From Breviolum minutum Mf 1.05b.01 (taxonomy: Eukaryota; Sar; Dinophyceae; Suessiales; Symbiodiniaceae): a stretch of DNA of 64,000 nucleotides. Of this stretch, positions 10,576-22,869 are shown in pieces. The position numbers were made by a program, and so were the translations under genes. Under the pieces are notes generated by a model that did no database searches, was not told where the DNA came from, and saw nothing but the letters and a program-made list of their open reading frames with translations. The stretch covers positions 1 to 64,000 of the forward strand of contig DF240228.1 of assembly GCA_000507305.1 (NCBI GenBank), in the 5' to 3' direction. Every line of letters begins with the position of its first letter. The stretch's first letter is position 1.

Positions 10576-12592
10576 AGATGGAAGTTTGGTTGCTGCACAG
10601 ATGGTTGGCAAGTAGCGAAACACAGGATTCACTGTTGCGGTGGTCGGAATCGCAGGCCGAGGCTTTCTGTCGTCAATATGGTGAGGGCTCCCATTTAGCC
10701 TCCATCCACTCAAGAGTTTCTTGGCCATCATACCCCCCGCCGTTGACCCGTGATTTGTAGGCTGTAGACACAGCAGGTAGTTGCTGCTTGTTCTTTCAGA
10801 CTAACAGACTAACACTGAGTGTGAGATTTTATGATTTTCTTTTACTTTGTTGTTCAGACTTTTGGGCTTGTCATCTGTTCTGCTGCAATGGTAATCTGAT
10901 GGTCTTTCGCAGCTACCAGGCTGAAAATCGATTCATCTTTGCCTTGCAGCTCGGCCAATTTATATGGACAGAGTGCTGTGTGTGCAACTCATTAATTTCA
11001 CACAAGACCAGACCAAACTCCTCCTTTGCAACAAATCTGCAACAGGCAAGCGGAGAAGACTTTTGAAATTTGATGGATGAATCTGAAATCAGCAGTTGCA
11101 AGCCAAGGACAGGTGGCTTAAGCGCTTGGATTGGCTACACCGATTTAGATCAAGACACACACTTCCAGTGGAGCGACAACACCCAGGACACTGACTGTGT
11201 TAACTTATCCAATTTCTGCAAGGAATTCTTTCGTCATCAAGATTCTTTGCGGATCCAGCTACTAAGAGATTGTGGTAGAATCCACAGCTGCATAGCTGAC
11301 GAAATGATCTTGTTTGTCCTTCAACGGATTGTCAGGATGATTTTTCCAACTTTGCAAAAAACTGCACTGGGCGCTGCTTGGTTTGCTTTATTGGACTTGA
11401 ACATTGGTGAAGATTTGGATTTTCCAATCCTGCAGTCAATATGAAGGCCACAACATCTCATCACTATATCATCAGTTTGATACCAATATAAAGATAGCTA
11501 GAAGAACTTGAGAATGCTAGATTCCATGGTTCGTGTTCAACGGATGTCATGGTGGCCTTCGAGGTGTAGGTAATGGACCCTGAGGTGAGGATGAGCCGGA
11601 TTGCAAACCTGAAGAGCGGCAACAACAATGGTATGACTGGGAAGGCCATGATCGTGGCACCTTTGTATGCAAACGGTCTCCTTGCTGCATGAAGGCTATG
11701 GTAAATGGAAACCATTTTGGCATGTCAACTGTTGTCCCCCCTCTAGCTCTCCTGCTCACTTACAGAAAATTTCTGGATCATTTGCGTGAACGCAAGCCGT
11801 TGCAGGATAATCATTCTCCCTGACGGAAGTGGGAACGTAAACAAATTACACATACATATATATATATATACATATAGCAAACTATGTTGTCCTTTGTCTC
11901 CATAGATCCATCATGCACTTAGACTCATTGATAAGTAAAAAACCTTGTCTTGTTGCTGGCCCCAAGGAATGCCTTATTGCCAGTTGCTTTGCTTCGCAAC
12001 ACCTCCGCCAGGAGCCTTCTGTGCTAGATTTAGTGGTTTCTTTTTTGCAGATTTTGGTTTCATGGAGGAATCCGTTTTGTGAAATCCGTTTTGCCCTGAA
12101 ACCGAGCATCATCACGGCTTCTAGTCAAGTCTACTTAATTTTGGCAGCTTTCTGTCAAGAAGATTCCTGCCAGGATATTGGTCACGAAACAGTGGCATGA
12201 GTTGTTGCCTGTGCTGGTTCCGAGCATGGAAACCAATGCTACAAAGAAACATGCAGCCCTCAAGGTGCACGATGACCAAATCTCCCATCGGGGTGCAGTT
12301 GCCACAATTGACTGAGCCCGCTTCAGGTGGACGAGATTGCCAAGCCATTGGCTTCCACCAAGGAGGAGATTTTCGTTGTTTCATTTGTTTCATTGATGAT
12401 TGGGAATTGGGAAGTTGCAGACAGTTTTTGATCTTTCTTCTTCTGAAAGACACCTTTTTGACAACGAAAAGTTCTGATGGCAGAAGTTGAAGAAACCTTT
12501 CTAATCTGAAGGCCTTGATTGCTGACAGTTCCTGCAAACGACCAAAGGGGCCAAAGACCAAGGTCACACGTGAAGTCATGGGAAGTCCTTAA
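10576..12592 (+). CDS. C-type lectin-like domain protein, 3' exons
   Basis: Nine exons join in phase: about 10576-10715, 10920-10948, 11108-11192, 11336-11372, 11585-11675, 12051-12078, 12148-12264, 12327-12374 and 12512-12592 (TAA). Donors are GT, GC, GA, GC, then four GT. The product carries a C-type lectin fold: SESQAEAFCRQYG and HLASIHS (helix 1 region), ENRFIFALQ, AWIGYTDL, FQWSDNTQDT, then WYDWEG and FVCKR at the domain end. The first and last canonical cysteines are present. The Cys expected after the W-x-D motif is replaced, so the inner disulfide seems missing. An EPD triplet and WYD occupy places where calcium-binding EPN/QPD and WND motifs often lie; sugar binding is uncertain. A basic C-terminal tail (KRPKGPKTK) follows the domain. 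The 5' end is unresolved. The family acts in extracellular or membrane recognition. Confidence 0.85.
11846..11876. repeat. TA-rich microsatellite in an intron
   Basis: An alternating TATATA tract lies between the lectin-gene exons at 11675 and 12051. Confidence 0.8.
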
Positions 12593-13819
12593 CATGACTA
12601 ATCCCCAACAAAGAACTTTTGTCGCAATGTGCATAGAAATAAATTCCCAAAAAAAAACAAAACCACGTCAAGAATCATTGATCACCTGATCAACTTTTCT
12701 GTTTCATGCAAGTTTTTGGCAGGGCAAAGCGGTACCGGAGCCACGCTTGGGAATCTTCAAGGCTGGGGAATGTGAATGATGGAGCTAATGACCATTGCCA
12801 TATAGCAGCTCTTTTTCCCTATTTTTCTCGCCTGTGAATGAAAGGTGCTCTTTTCATAGACCCAAATCCAAATCCGAAGAAAACACTGTTTTCATGATGC
12901 TTTCCATCAGGTATCGAAATGCAGACAGTTTTTTTTTGGGAGACCTGGTGTAGCCTTTAACATCACCAACGTGGTGCCTGTTGCCCAGGGCTCCTTGTTC
13001 TGAGCGGTCCAGTTAAAGCTTGGACAAAGCAGCACGTTCGTCGTGAGTTGCTTTTTGAGCCAAACTAAAAACAGGCACAGAAGCAGAACAGAACGCTGCA
13101 GCTGTTTGATCAGGCTGGTGTGGCGTAGTGATTCTAAGACTTCACTGTTGTGAAGGCAATCACTCACGGCAACTGGACTGTACTGCTGGTCCAAGCGATA
13201 ATGCGTGTACATATGGGAGCAGTCAGGAGTCTTAGATAGCTTGTCCAATGCCCATGCAACGGTTTGAATTACTGTAGTAGGAAAGCGTACGGATTCTTAC
13301 TGCGTCTGGAGGGGTCTTCACAGCACTAATTTTGGAGTTCCAGCCAAGAAGAGTTCCTTAGAATGCCATGTGTTACGCTTGGGAATCGTGTTTTGGGAAA
13401 GTTGCGGAAGCAAAGCTACAAAGACAAAGACAGGTTTCCTTGTCATTTGGAACAAGCTGCAACAAGGGTTCCAATGACTTCGTGAAGTAAAGTATTGAAT
13501 CAAGGGTTACTTTCGAAGGCATGATGTGCCCTGAATGTGAAAATTTCAAAAATAAGAGGGTTTTATAAGATGGATTCTCGAAAGAACCCTCAGAATTCGC
13601 AGGAACGTTCTGCAGAGGTAGATAAGTGTGAAAGGATTGAGTCGTCCCTCAAGATTCTTCCAGGAAACTGCAAGAATAGTTAGTTACATATATGTAACAT
13701 ATGTAGCTGCAATTCTACATCATGAGATGATGTTGGGAATACCAGCTGGGCGTAGTGCGGTGTGACAGGATGGTGACCGTCACAGTTGTTTTTGATTTCT
13801 TCTGGGCTGCCCTTTGCAG
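12593..13819. other. No supported gene
   Basis: The interval between the lectin-gene stop and the next candidate exon contains only short random-looking frames. Confidence 0.35.
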
Positions 13820-14092
13820 TATACAGTACATGTTTCGAGTCAAAAAGCGTTACAAGGCAAGACATACAGCATCTGCCAACAGCTACAAAGTTGCAAGAGC
13901 AAAGACCTCGAGTGCTTTGATGTTTATTTTGTTGGAACATTCGGGCGAAACAGGCGATGGACAGGGTTGTTGACCCTCAATTTGTTGGCATTCCAATTTC
14001 ACTTTAGATCCAGAAAGTCAAGTCAAGTGACTTTATCTCTGACAGCTCCCGTGGGGTTTCACTCACAGGTCCAGCAATGTTTGCGAACCTGA
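13820..14092 (+). CDS. Candidate two-exon segment, unidentified gene
   Basis: Exon 13820-13953 follows the strong acceptor CCCTTTGCAG and ends at a possible GC donor (AACAG, then GCGATG). The next exon starts at 14014 after TAGATCCAG. The phases match across the join (FGRNRKSSQV), and the frame runs to TGA near 14090. The first piece contains SICQQLQSCKSKDLEC and DVYFVGTFG, and the second VTLSLTAPVGF. The alternating hydrophobic pattern suggests beta strands, but no family was recognised. The TGA could be a real end or lie past an unseen donor. Confidence 0.4.
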   Translation, partial: YTVHVSSQKALQGKTYSICQQLQSCKSKDLECFDVYFVGTFGRNRRWTGLLTLNLLAFQFHFRSRKSSQVTLSLTAPVGFHSQVQQCLRT

Positions 14093-16891
14093 GACATCCA
14101 AAAAGAAGCTGCAAAGTAAAGATTGAAATACTATAGAAATTGCCAAGATAGATTTGGTGGATGGTCCATATCTTGGCATCCAAGAGTCGTTAGTGTCAAG
14201 GGCTGGGTTTGAGTGGAAGGGCTGGGTTCTGAAGTTCATGTTTCTGTATCTTGGCAAACCCTATGCTACAAGCTCCAAGCAGTAGTTGATCCCCACAATT
14301 TGAAGGCAACATTGTGACTTCTTAGATTTTTTTTCAGGATTTTGGTGGCTTAGGTTGACTTGCTTGCTTTCGAGTTATCGGTTGCAGACTATGTTGATAC
14401 CAATGACTTGGCTGCTATGCATTGGCAGACTTGCCTGGTGTATACACATAAGGGATAAACATACCTGTTAGCAGTGCGATTGAAACGATTTCGATTTCAA
14501 GGTGGTGGTTTCAAGTTTTCACCATAGTTGGGGAGAGCCAATTTCACTCAGCTAGATTCAGCTAGATTTGATGATTGATTTCTGCTTGGGGATCAGGTCC
14601 AACCACAGCGCGCCTGTGCCATGGGCCTTTGTGCCTTAGCTGCTGCATTAGCTGCACGCAGAGGTGGGTAACCACTGTTCGTCACTGCGCACATTTTTGT
14701 GCATTCTTGTCTTTTGAACGCAAGAACGGCCCTAGACTAGGTTTTCCGAATGACTTTTTTTTATATATTTGTTGATGTTCTGACAGGGGTGATTGGTTTG
14801 TTGGTTAAGTGATGTCCAATCAAAAAATCAAAGCGTCACTTGGAAGAAGTTTGCAACTGGTTGCGCGGAGCATTGAAGCAACACGCTATATAAATCATCA
14901 GAGAAACAAAAGCTGAAGATTGGTCGCCTCAGAGCTTTGGGGATATATCATGGTGGCAAAGGCTTGTTTCATAAAATGAGGGTAATCCTATCCTACATTC
15001 CCCAGATTGTTCCCATTCTAGTGCACCACCATCCCGCTTCCTGACCCTGAAGTGGAGGTCGGGCAAAAAATGCCGCTTCCCGTGTAGAAACCTCAGGGAA
15101 GAGGGGACCCTTCAAGGGCTGTGGAAATCAGGGTTACGGGACATTCTTGTAGATCTCTTTGCAAAATTTGTGTTTTTCTGCTTGGTCTTTGATGTAGTGC
15201 TGGATTCACGAACTGCGACTCTAGCACTGTGTCCGGCCTCACAAACTGACATGAGACGAATGTGCCTGAAGGTCGTTGATGTAGTGCCATGAAAGCCCAA
15301 GTTTTGTTTCAGGCACCTGACAAGAGTTTTATCACACAACTTCTGGGAAGAAGTTCGAAAGCTTGCCATTCCGATTCGGTTGGTTTGTTCCCATCTCGAG
15401 GTCATCATGCAGGTTAGAAAGCCAACGCGCTGGGCAAAGTATCTTGGCAAAATATGTTTATGGAAAAGGAGCAAAAGGACATAAGGGTTGATCAAAGTGA
15501 AAAAACTGTTTGTGGTGATCTATCCGATTCAAGCGTCTTTGTAGCAGGTCTTTTGCAAGACTCAAGTTGCAAGGATCCATTGCATGAAACAGAAGGAAAC
15601 GAGTAAAATGTGTGTAAGTAGCAGCTCAAATTCTTGGACTGAGGAAATCCACAAACCGACTTTTTGCTCTGTTCCTTTTAGCTTTGCATTTGTTTCGTGA
15701 GCAAGCCCAAAATCCTTTGTGTTCGAGGCCAGCCGCCAAGGGCATGAAGCCTATGATCCACCGTAAAGAGACGAGGCCTCAAGACTCAAGACATGAAGAT
15801 GACCTGTTGTGACAGTTCGTTTCTGGCTTTTTGGCATTTGATTGTAGATGGATAGTTCATAGGAATCGTCAAACATAATCACTTGTGTTTTGTTCATGTT
15901 CTTCTTGGTGAAGCTATTTCACGGCACTTTTTCGCACCACTCTTTTCTTGACCAGCAAAACCGCTGATCAGCTGTTTTCGTGCCAGGGACGTTTGGAAGG
16001 ATGGCATGGAAGGTCGCCTGCTTGGGTACGATGGACTCACGTTGTCGTGCTTGCAAACTAAATCTATAGATGTACCAATGGGTATATACAAATGATAAAT
16101 ATAAAAATGTAAAAGAATGAATGTCTAGAATTGTAGGAAAAGTCTTGTAAGTGTTGTATAATTGACATTACCAGAAGAATCTGTGTTTCAGTTTCGAAAA
16201 AGGCAGAGTTCAAACAGAATTCTGGACCTCAGGTTGGATGAAGAACAAAGACCGGAACCTTGACTTCATGGAGAAGGCTGGAGAAGGGTTGATGAGCCAC
16301 TGATTTCTTCAACCCTTCTTGTGGCCACAAGAAAACAAGTCAGCTGATGGCTGATTGCTATGAAATGGGTGAGGAAGAGACTTTTGACAAAGCGTGTCAA
16401 GTGCAGTTTTCCGTTAGTGTCTGGCAAGGTGGTGCGTCAGCAGTTGCATGGACGAGTCCAAGTGCAATTTGCGTGGCTTGCTTGAAATTCCAAAAGCAAA
16501 GTGCTAGCTGTTAGTGTCCTCTTCCCCGAGTGCCCTGCCATCCCCATTTTTGCAAGGTCTCAGCATTTCGTAGATGCCATCCCCATGACCTCAGCGATGT
16601 CCAGCCAGAGAAGAGTACCTCAGCTTGGTTTCGTTTTCCAAGGGGTTGGAAAACGACAAAGTGATTTTACTCTCACGTCTTGGGGCTCCGAAATCTCAAA
16701 CGCCCGCCTGAGCCTTGAAGGAATTTGGCAACACCATGACGCATGACTATGATGACCTCTTCTATGTCCGTAAGTGCCCTTGGCGCTTGCCTTGACAGGG
16801 ACCTTTGGACCTTTAGTGCCCTTAGTGTTGCACCGGGTCAGTGCTATTGGTTGGATAGTCTGAACAGTTTTAGGTCAGCATAAGTTTGTCA
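14093..16891. other. Unresolved region, scattered short frames
   Basis: No gene could be assembled. A minus-strand frame at about 15112-15400 and plus-strand pieces near 16550-16620 have somewhat protein-like composition but lack supporting splice sites or family similarity. Confidence 0.3.
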
Positions 16892-19800
16892 ATGGCCAGG
16901 TACCTGGAGCCAGCACGCTTCAAGAAGCTGGCCTTGGGAAACTGGGAGATGCCATGCTTCTCAGTTGTGCCACATTTCTTTCTCTTGGAGGATTGTAGTG
17001 ACTTCTTTGAACCTCCCATTTGCTTCGTGAGGCCTGAGAATGCAACAAGGGTGGTGTCTTTATCGGAATTGGTGGAAGCAGGCAGCAAAAAAGTCTTTTG
17101 GGAGCGTCCGGCTTCACTCTTGTGACTCCTTCTGACTGGAGTTTTCATGAAGGATACTGAGTGACGAAAAAAAGAGAGGACCTTTTTGTTGAAGGAGTGC
17201 TTGTTGCATTGCTGCAGGTGTCCAGTACGGCCACAAGTCCAATCAGCCGGGCAGCCAGACATTTTTGCCACCGCTTCATTCCGGAATTGAATTAGTCACT
17301 TGACACCCCCTTTCCGGATTGGATTTAGGAAGGGAAGTCAATTCATGTCATAGCACCAGATTCGAAGCCTCTGATTCCAAGTCACTGTATCAGTATTGCT
17401 GCATCACCGTTGAACATTCTGGGAAATGAACGGTCTCAATAGACTAGATGATGGTGTCTTCAACAGTTCCTCTTTTGTGACTCAGGTGGAATCCCAAAAT
17501 GCTGAAATACCTCTATGCCGACAATGGTGCCGGGATCTCTCAGCGCAGGGAAACAGGGGGGTGTCAATGGGACCAAGCAGAACCTCTTCTCATCCCATTT
17601 GGCGAAATGCAGGGCACTCACATCTTCGACCTGGTTCAGACAGCTGCCAACTTGAATCGTGCCAGTACGGGGCCAAAGTGGAGATTTGCTGTTGCAAAGT
17701 AGCAATATCTTAAATTCTGGAAGTATCTTGTGACATTTTTAGCAGATCCACTGGCTTGGAAGGCTACTATTGCATGGAGGCAGCTGCAAAGGGTGCCAAT
17801 TTCATCATGATCGGCACGAAGGAGACTTCAGATTGTATTTCTTTATGACTCAATGTCTTTAAAGCATGCGTATTTGGTAGCTCTCCTATGTGTATCACTG
17901 ATGAGATGCAGTGGCTCTTCATGGTCATGCCAGTGGATCCCCAACTTGTCAAGCCTCTCTGCTGGAGCTTGCCAGTGCCATTGCAACGGGCGGCTCTTTT
18001 TCCATTGCTGATCTTGCAACAGTTGCGTGTTGTAGCTGCCTGCGATGTAAGTAAACATAGGCAGTCCAGGTACAAGTATTCTAACACTGGCAGACATCTT
18101 TCTAGAAATGAGGTGACACATGCTACTATTTCATCCAACAAAAAGCTTTGGACATCTTTGTCTATATCAACACGTTGAAAGTGACGAGGCACCTTCTCGT
18201 ACCTGCAAACACCTCTCATGAGTGAACAAACCCTTTTGCGAAAAGCCCAACAGCAGCACCATTACATGTCCGCAGCAAAACCGATAGCTTTCGCAGTTTC
18301 AGAATAAACCCGGGCACACTAACATCCTCTCCAGTGGCTCATCACATGTTCAGTGTTTAGTAAATCAGATTCTTTGATAGTCTGCAGCACTCTTCCCATC
18401 CAGTTTGACGAATATTCTTTCCATCTGAGGGGGTGGCACACAACGAAATCAAATACCAGCACCTGGGGAGCTTGTCAAGCCCTGTGTTTCCCGACTGTGT
18501 TGTGGCCTGCAACCTGTTGGTGTGTTGTGTATCGCCGGGATTTTCAGGAGCAAGCTCGCGAGCAGGTTGCGAAGTATGCTCAGGAATGTGGTGTTCACTA
18601 CTGCGACCTTCGGCCACTTGCCAAGCAAGTAACTTTGGGCTGACAAATGGACACTTTCACAAGATGCCCACACAGTCTCCCAAGCTGAGTTACCGGACAG
18701 CTTTGATTTCAACATGTTCTTGTTTGATGTGGCAGATCTTCGAGGTTCGTTGGAGGTATTGTCAGCAACTTCCCAGTGATTCGCAAATCTGTCGAGCTCA
18801 TGGAGAAACTCAGGGTGCGCGGTTGGGGGAGTGTATATCCAGCGCATCTATAGATTCATTGTTATGAGGGCGGAGGGAATCGGACAAACAGTTCCAGTCA
18901 TTTGCATTTTTTCAAAATTGGCACCTCCTGAAAGTGCTTGTTCTTGATGCAAGCCAGCGTCAGGGTACTGTTATCTTTCACAGCTGCCAGGAAGAGAAAC
19001 GCCAAAATGCCTGGAGTGTTCTGAGCGAATTCAAGCGTTTCCTCAACGAGTGCCTTGCGGAGAAGCTTTCTCTGTAGTCATGGTGTTGAGCCAAAGTCTA
19101 GACACAAGCACGGGCATGATGGTTGTATGAACATGCAACATCATGAAACGGTCCATTTCTGATATTTCTGAAGGTCGAAAGGATTTCAGAAATCAAAAAC
19201 TAAGTTCTTTGGCACCGGTTCAACTTCATACGGTCATGGGTAGTAGTGGAGAGGCTCTTTGTGATGTTACTATTTCCAAGCTTCAGAACCACCCAGGGCA
19301 GACTCAAGAATACTGCTAATATTTAGGAGGGGCCGAGATCAAGACCCCAAACCTCGTTTCATTGCAGCTTTGACGCGAGATTTGCTGCTGCAAGATGTGC
19401 ACTTACAGTATATGGGTTTTTGAGAACAGAAGGTTTTAACCCATGTTTTTTTTCGATTTCATCAATCATAAGCTTGCCAGACCACAGTATTTGTGGACGG
19501 AGAGCTGAATGATGGCAGGTGCAAGCTGAACCGATTGGAGAAGAAGTACCACGGCATTACCAGCATGACCTCCTATCCTGATATTTGCATCTTTGTGGAT
19601 GAGGTCAGCATGCATCAAGTGCCGAAGAGAGTACAATGCAGCTGTGGTGGGTCAGATCACGACGCGACTCTAAATGGTGATTCAGATCATTGGGGTTTCG
19701 ACTAGAATAGTGTGATTTCGGCCTTTCCTGGCCTGCGAGCCACGCTGCTTGCCCCACAAGTTCGAATAGATGACATCAAATTATAGTAGATGAATAGATG

Positions 19801-20567
19801 ACATAAATAATATATAAATCACTGAATCATAATCTGTTTTTTTGGAGGCCAAGGAGCGCCTGCCCATCGCTGAGATGACGCGCATTGGAGTTCCTTGTGT
19901 GGGTTTGGGTGCTTAGAACATGGCTCAGAAACCCAAGATCTCTGTTTCAGGGCCTTGAATTTGAAATGCTTCAACAAACATAAACAGTACATAAATACAT
20001 CAACTTAACATCTAAACCAACATTTTCCAGAAAAAAGGATGTTTCAAGTTTCATCTTTTTGCAATGAGGTATGGTGGATTCCAACAACGACCCAACCTTT
20101 GTGGACATTGCTATTCCTGCCAACACCTCTAACAGCAGGCGCTTTGTGTTTGAAGTTTTCTGATCCTTCCCTCCCAACCTCTATTGATGCTCAGTGGAAT
20201 CAGTGTTAAAAACTTTGGAAGGGACACCAGGCTGAGAGACTGGAAACGCGTTAAATGGACATTCTCCAAAGCAAGAAAACTCTGCCGATTTGTCCACTTG
20301 CTTGTCTTTCATAGGCAACCCTTCAATTCATTGCTATGCTGGGGGCAGGTCGATCGAGTTGGTGCTCCGGAAGCTATCGGAAGCGATCAAAAAGGGCAAG
20401 GTGCGCCAAGAGACGGAGCCTCTGAAGATTCCCTATCTTCAGTATGGGTGTTTCCTAAAATGGTGGGTTTACCCAACAACCATGGGTTTTCCTACTAAAA
20501 TGATCATTTTGGGGTGTTTTGGGGGTACCATCATTTAAGGAAACAACCGTATGGTTTCATGGGATAG
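16892..20567 (+). CDS. rps2: Ribosomal protein uS2, bacterial/organellar type
   Basis: Twelve exons join in phase into 933 nt (310 codons plus TAG): 16892-16950, 17032-17081, 17218-17272, 17486-17664, 17763-17821, 18548-18612, 18745-18821, 19488-19618, 19848-19908, 20069-20138, 20349-20447 and 20540-20567. Donors are five GT, five GC and one GA. Family signatures run in order: SELVEAGVQYGHK, WNPKMLKYLY, THIFDLVQT, GANFIMIGTKEQAREQV, FVGGIVSNFPVIRKS, LNRLEKKYHGI, IAEMTRIGVPCVGL, DSNNDPTFVDIAIP, SIELVLRKLSEAIKKG. uS2 sits on the back of the small-subunit head. The bacterial form encoded in the nucleus implies a mitochondrial or plastid ribosome; which one was not decided. No clear transit peptide follows the chosen ATG, which comes after an in-frame TAG at 16871. 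A 29-codon insertion interrupts the YLY...THIFDL segment. The last intron is a mobile element. Confidence 0.9.
20448..20548. mobile_element. 101-bp introner-like MITE, copy 1
   Basis: The element begins GTGTTTCCTAAAATG and ends CATTTAAGGAAACAACC, giving imperfect terminal inverted repeats of about 15 bp. It is flanked by a perfect 6-bp duplication, GTATGG (20442-20447 and 20549-20554). It interrupts the last coding exon of uS2. Its first two bases supply a GT donor, and an internal TTTAAG at 20534-20539 supplies an acceptor that keeps the uS2 frame to a TAG at 20565-20567. If unspliced, translation ends at TAA 20536-20538 inside the element. A second copy lies at 48374-48473. Confidence 0.9.
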
Positions 20568-20892
20568 TGAACAGCGGCGTACTCACCATGACTTCCTCCC
20601 GTTGAAAAAAACGCGGGCGTCCCTCGTTCTGCCCACGTTGCAGATGATGCAGTCACAGCAGCCTTCCATGGAGGAGTCAATAGTTTTTGCGAAGGTCGAG
20701 GGTACCCATGACATTTGTTGCAGGTTGACATCACAGTAGGCTCTGATCTTTCCAGCCTTCCTCAAACAATACAAGGCATTGGTTTACATGAACTTGTTGA
20801 TTCGGATCTTCCTTTTCAGTATGCAATGCGGGTTAGCAGCCTCAGTGTGTAGGAAAATGTTGGAAACATGTTGTGTTTCATGGAGCGATGCC

Positions 20893-22703
20893 ATTGGTGT
20901 GCAGGAGAATGTCAAGGAATGGGATCCTTGGATTCTCAGCCGAGCCGGAGTCTAAGAAACCAGCGGTGTTTTTGGAGTTTTGTCATGGATGTGGATGTGG
21001 TTTTTGAATCTCCGGGTCTTACAAAAATGCAGATGGCTATGATATGGCATACCTGAAAATTTGGGCACGAAAAAAATCCACGAAACTTTGTCATTTTGAA
21101 TCACCCTTCATGTTGGTGCCTCGAGGACCGCATCCGCTACATGCGCCGACGCTCCAAGCGTCAGGGCTGGATGAAGGTGCGCATCAACAAAAACATCGCA
21201 GATTGCTGCGAGCAACTGGGGCAATTGCATTTGTTTTCGAAAAATTGGTGCTCATTCTTGGACTTTCTTCCTTGTGTTTGTATCGAAACACCGGACCTGT
21301 TTTTGGGGCCCCAAGTTGGACATGTGCTGCACCTGGGAGTCCTGGACCCAAGTGTTTCTTTGAGGACAATTTATGCTTTGCAAAAAAGAAGTGTTTCTTA
21401 AGGATTGTAAGTTGTAAGTTGTAAGTTGTAAGTAAGGTTTTCGTGCAAACAACCCTTTGTTATCAGTCTTCATGTGGTCAGAGTTTTTTGGTTGCAGTAC
21501 ACTGACTTTGCCAGGGTATCTATGGCAGCTATGAAAAGCTGGGGTCTCAGGGTCCAGGTTGAGTGATACGGCTTGAAATAACAGATGGCATTGTTTCGAA
21601 TAAGCACCCTAGCCCTAGCCATCTCTCCCGTGGAATTGTTCTTTTACACGTTAGCAATGTCGTTCCGTGCAGCAGCACTAAGCCCATCCTTTTTTCGTTT
21701 GCAAGACTCTTTCACAAACTATGTCAATGTGAACGCTACAAAATCGCACACTAGGAAGGGAGTCTATCAGTGTACCCAGCCTTGAAGTCTGTCGCACGTT
21801 GCCCTGTGCGCAGTTACAAGAAGTGCCATCCTTGGGGCAATGTCCCAACTGTTGCTCCGTGGTGACCTCAGTGGTGCGAGACAATGTACTTAAGGATATT
21901 ATGGACCTGTGAAGTATCAACAAGGAATGTGATGGTCCAGTGGTCCAGTGGTCCAGTGCTCCAGGTGGCATGACTTCAAGTGGAACGATGTGCTCGTCAG
22001 AAGCCTAGATCGGCAAGAGAGCAATTGGACAGTGTGGTAGAGGTGGGAAAAGGCAGAGAAGATAGCCGATAAAACAGACCTGAAATGAAAACATGCTGAT
22101 CTTGTCGAAACACGGAGGACAGATGCCCCAAACCTTTGCTAGAAAAGACCTCTGCGAAACTGCTTTTCACTGAGGATCCAGCACACAAGTGAGCCATTTC
22201 TGCAGACACTCCGAGAGCATGGCGCCCGCAAAATCTGTAGCATCACCATCAGAATGGATTGCAAAGGGATATATCATATCATATGCAACTCAGATAACGC
22301 AGAAAAAATCCTTTCCATGTACCAAATTTGCTCCGGAGAATGCATGCATCAAGGTGTGAATCAACAGATGCCTATGAAAAGGGAAGATTTTTCATCAAAG
22401 GACTCATGGCGTCGTGGCTTTTCGTCAACATTTTCAGGGCACTCCGTGGCACCAAAAGATTTTGGCGCGATCGAGACATGCTGTTGCGTTCGGTGCATGT
22501 CATGTGGGATGTCTTGAAATCTTGGAGAGAATCAAAAGAGTCTCAAAGACATAGATTTTGATCTGGTTTGATTTGCACTATTTAGGCTCAGAGGAAGATA
22601 TACATACCAGGACATTTGATGGTCACTCGCTTGTCAGCTCTACTGTATTTGATCCAGCAAAGGCAACGCATGTTGCTCTTATTGTCAACACTTGCCGCGC
22701 GGT
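20893..22703 (+). CDS. Candidate exons, unidentified gene(s)
   Basis: Plus-strand pieces with protein-like composition and acceptors are present. One starts at about 20913 after GTGTGCAG (ENVKEWDPWILSRAG). One covers about 21024-21060 (NADGYDMAYLKIWARKK). One covers 21126 to about 21220 after CCTCGAG (RRRSKRQGWMKVRINKNI). One covers 22354 to about 22540 after ATCAAG (GRFFIKGLMASWLFV, then RSVHVMWDVLKSW). One covers about 22592-22700 after GGCTCAG (HSLVSSTVFDPAKATHVALI), ending near a GTAAAG donor. Phases between them were not proven. They lie between uS2 and the MoaD gene on the same strand. No family was recognised. Confidence 0.4.
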
Positions 22704-22869
22704 AAAGTTGTGTTTCCGCAGGCCGAGTCACAGGCACTAGCCATCATTAGCCACATTGCTGTACCTGCGTTTTTGTATATGCATACCTTTGATTCTTCAG
22801 TGCTCATTGATACCACTACAATTTTGACGAAAGAAAGGAAGCGGCGAGAGACCGCAGACGGTCACAGCC

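Noticed and set aside
16870-17271. Minus-strand ORF of 133 aa, Lys/Arg-rich
   Set aside because: It overlaps the first three uS2 exons on the plus strand, which are supported by family motifs and phase. The minus frame is an antisense shadow.
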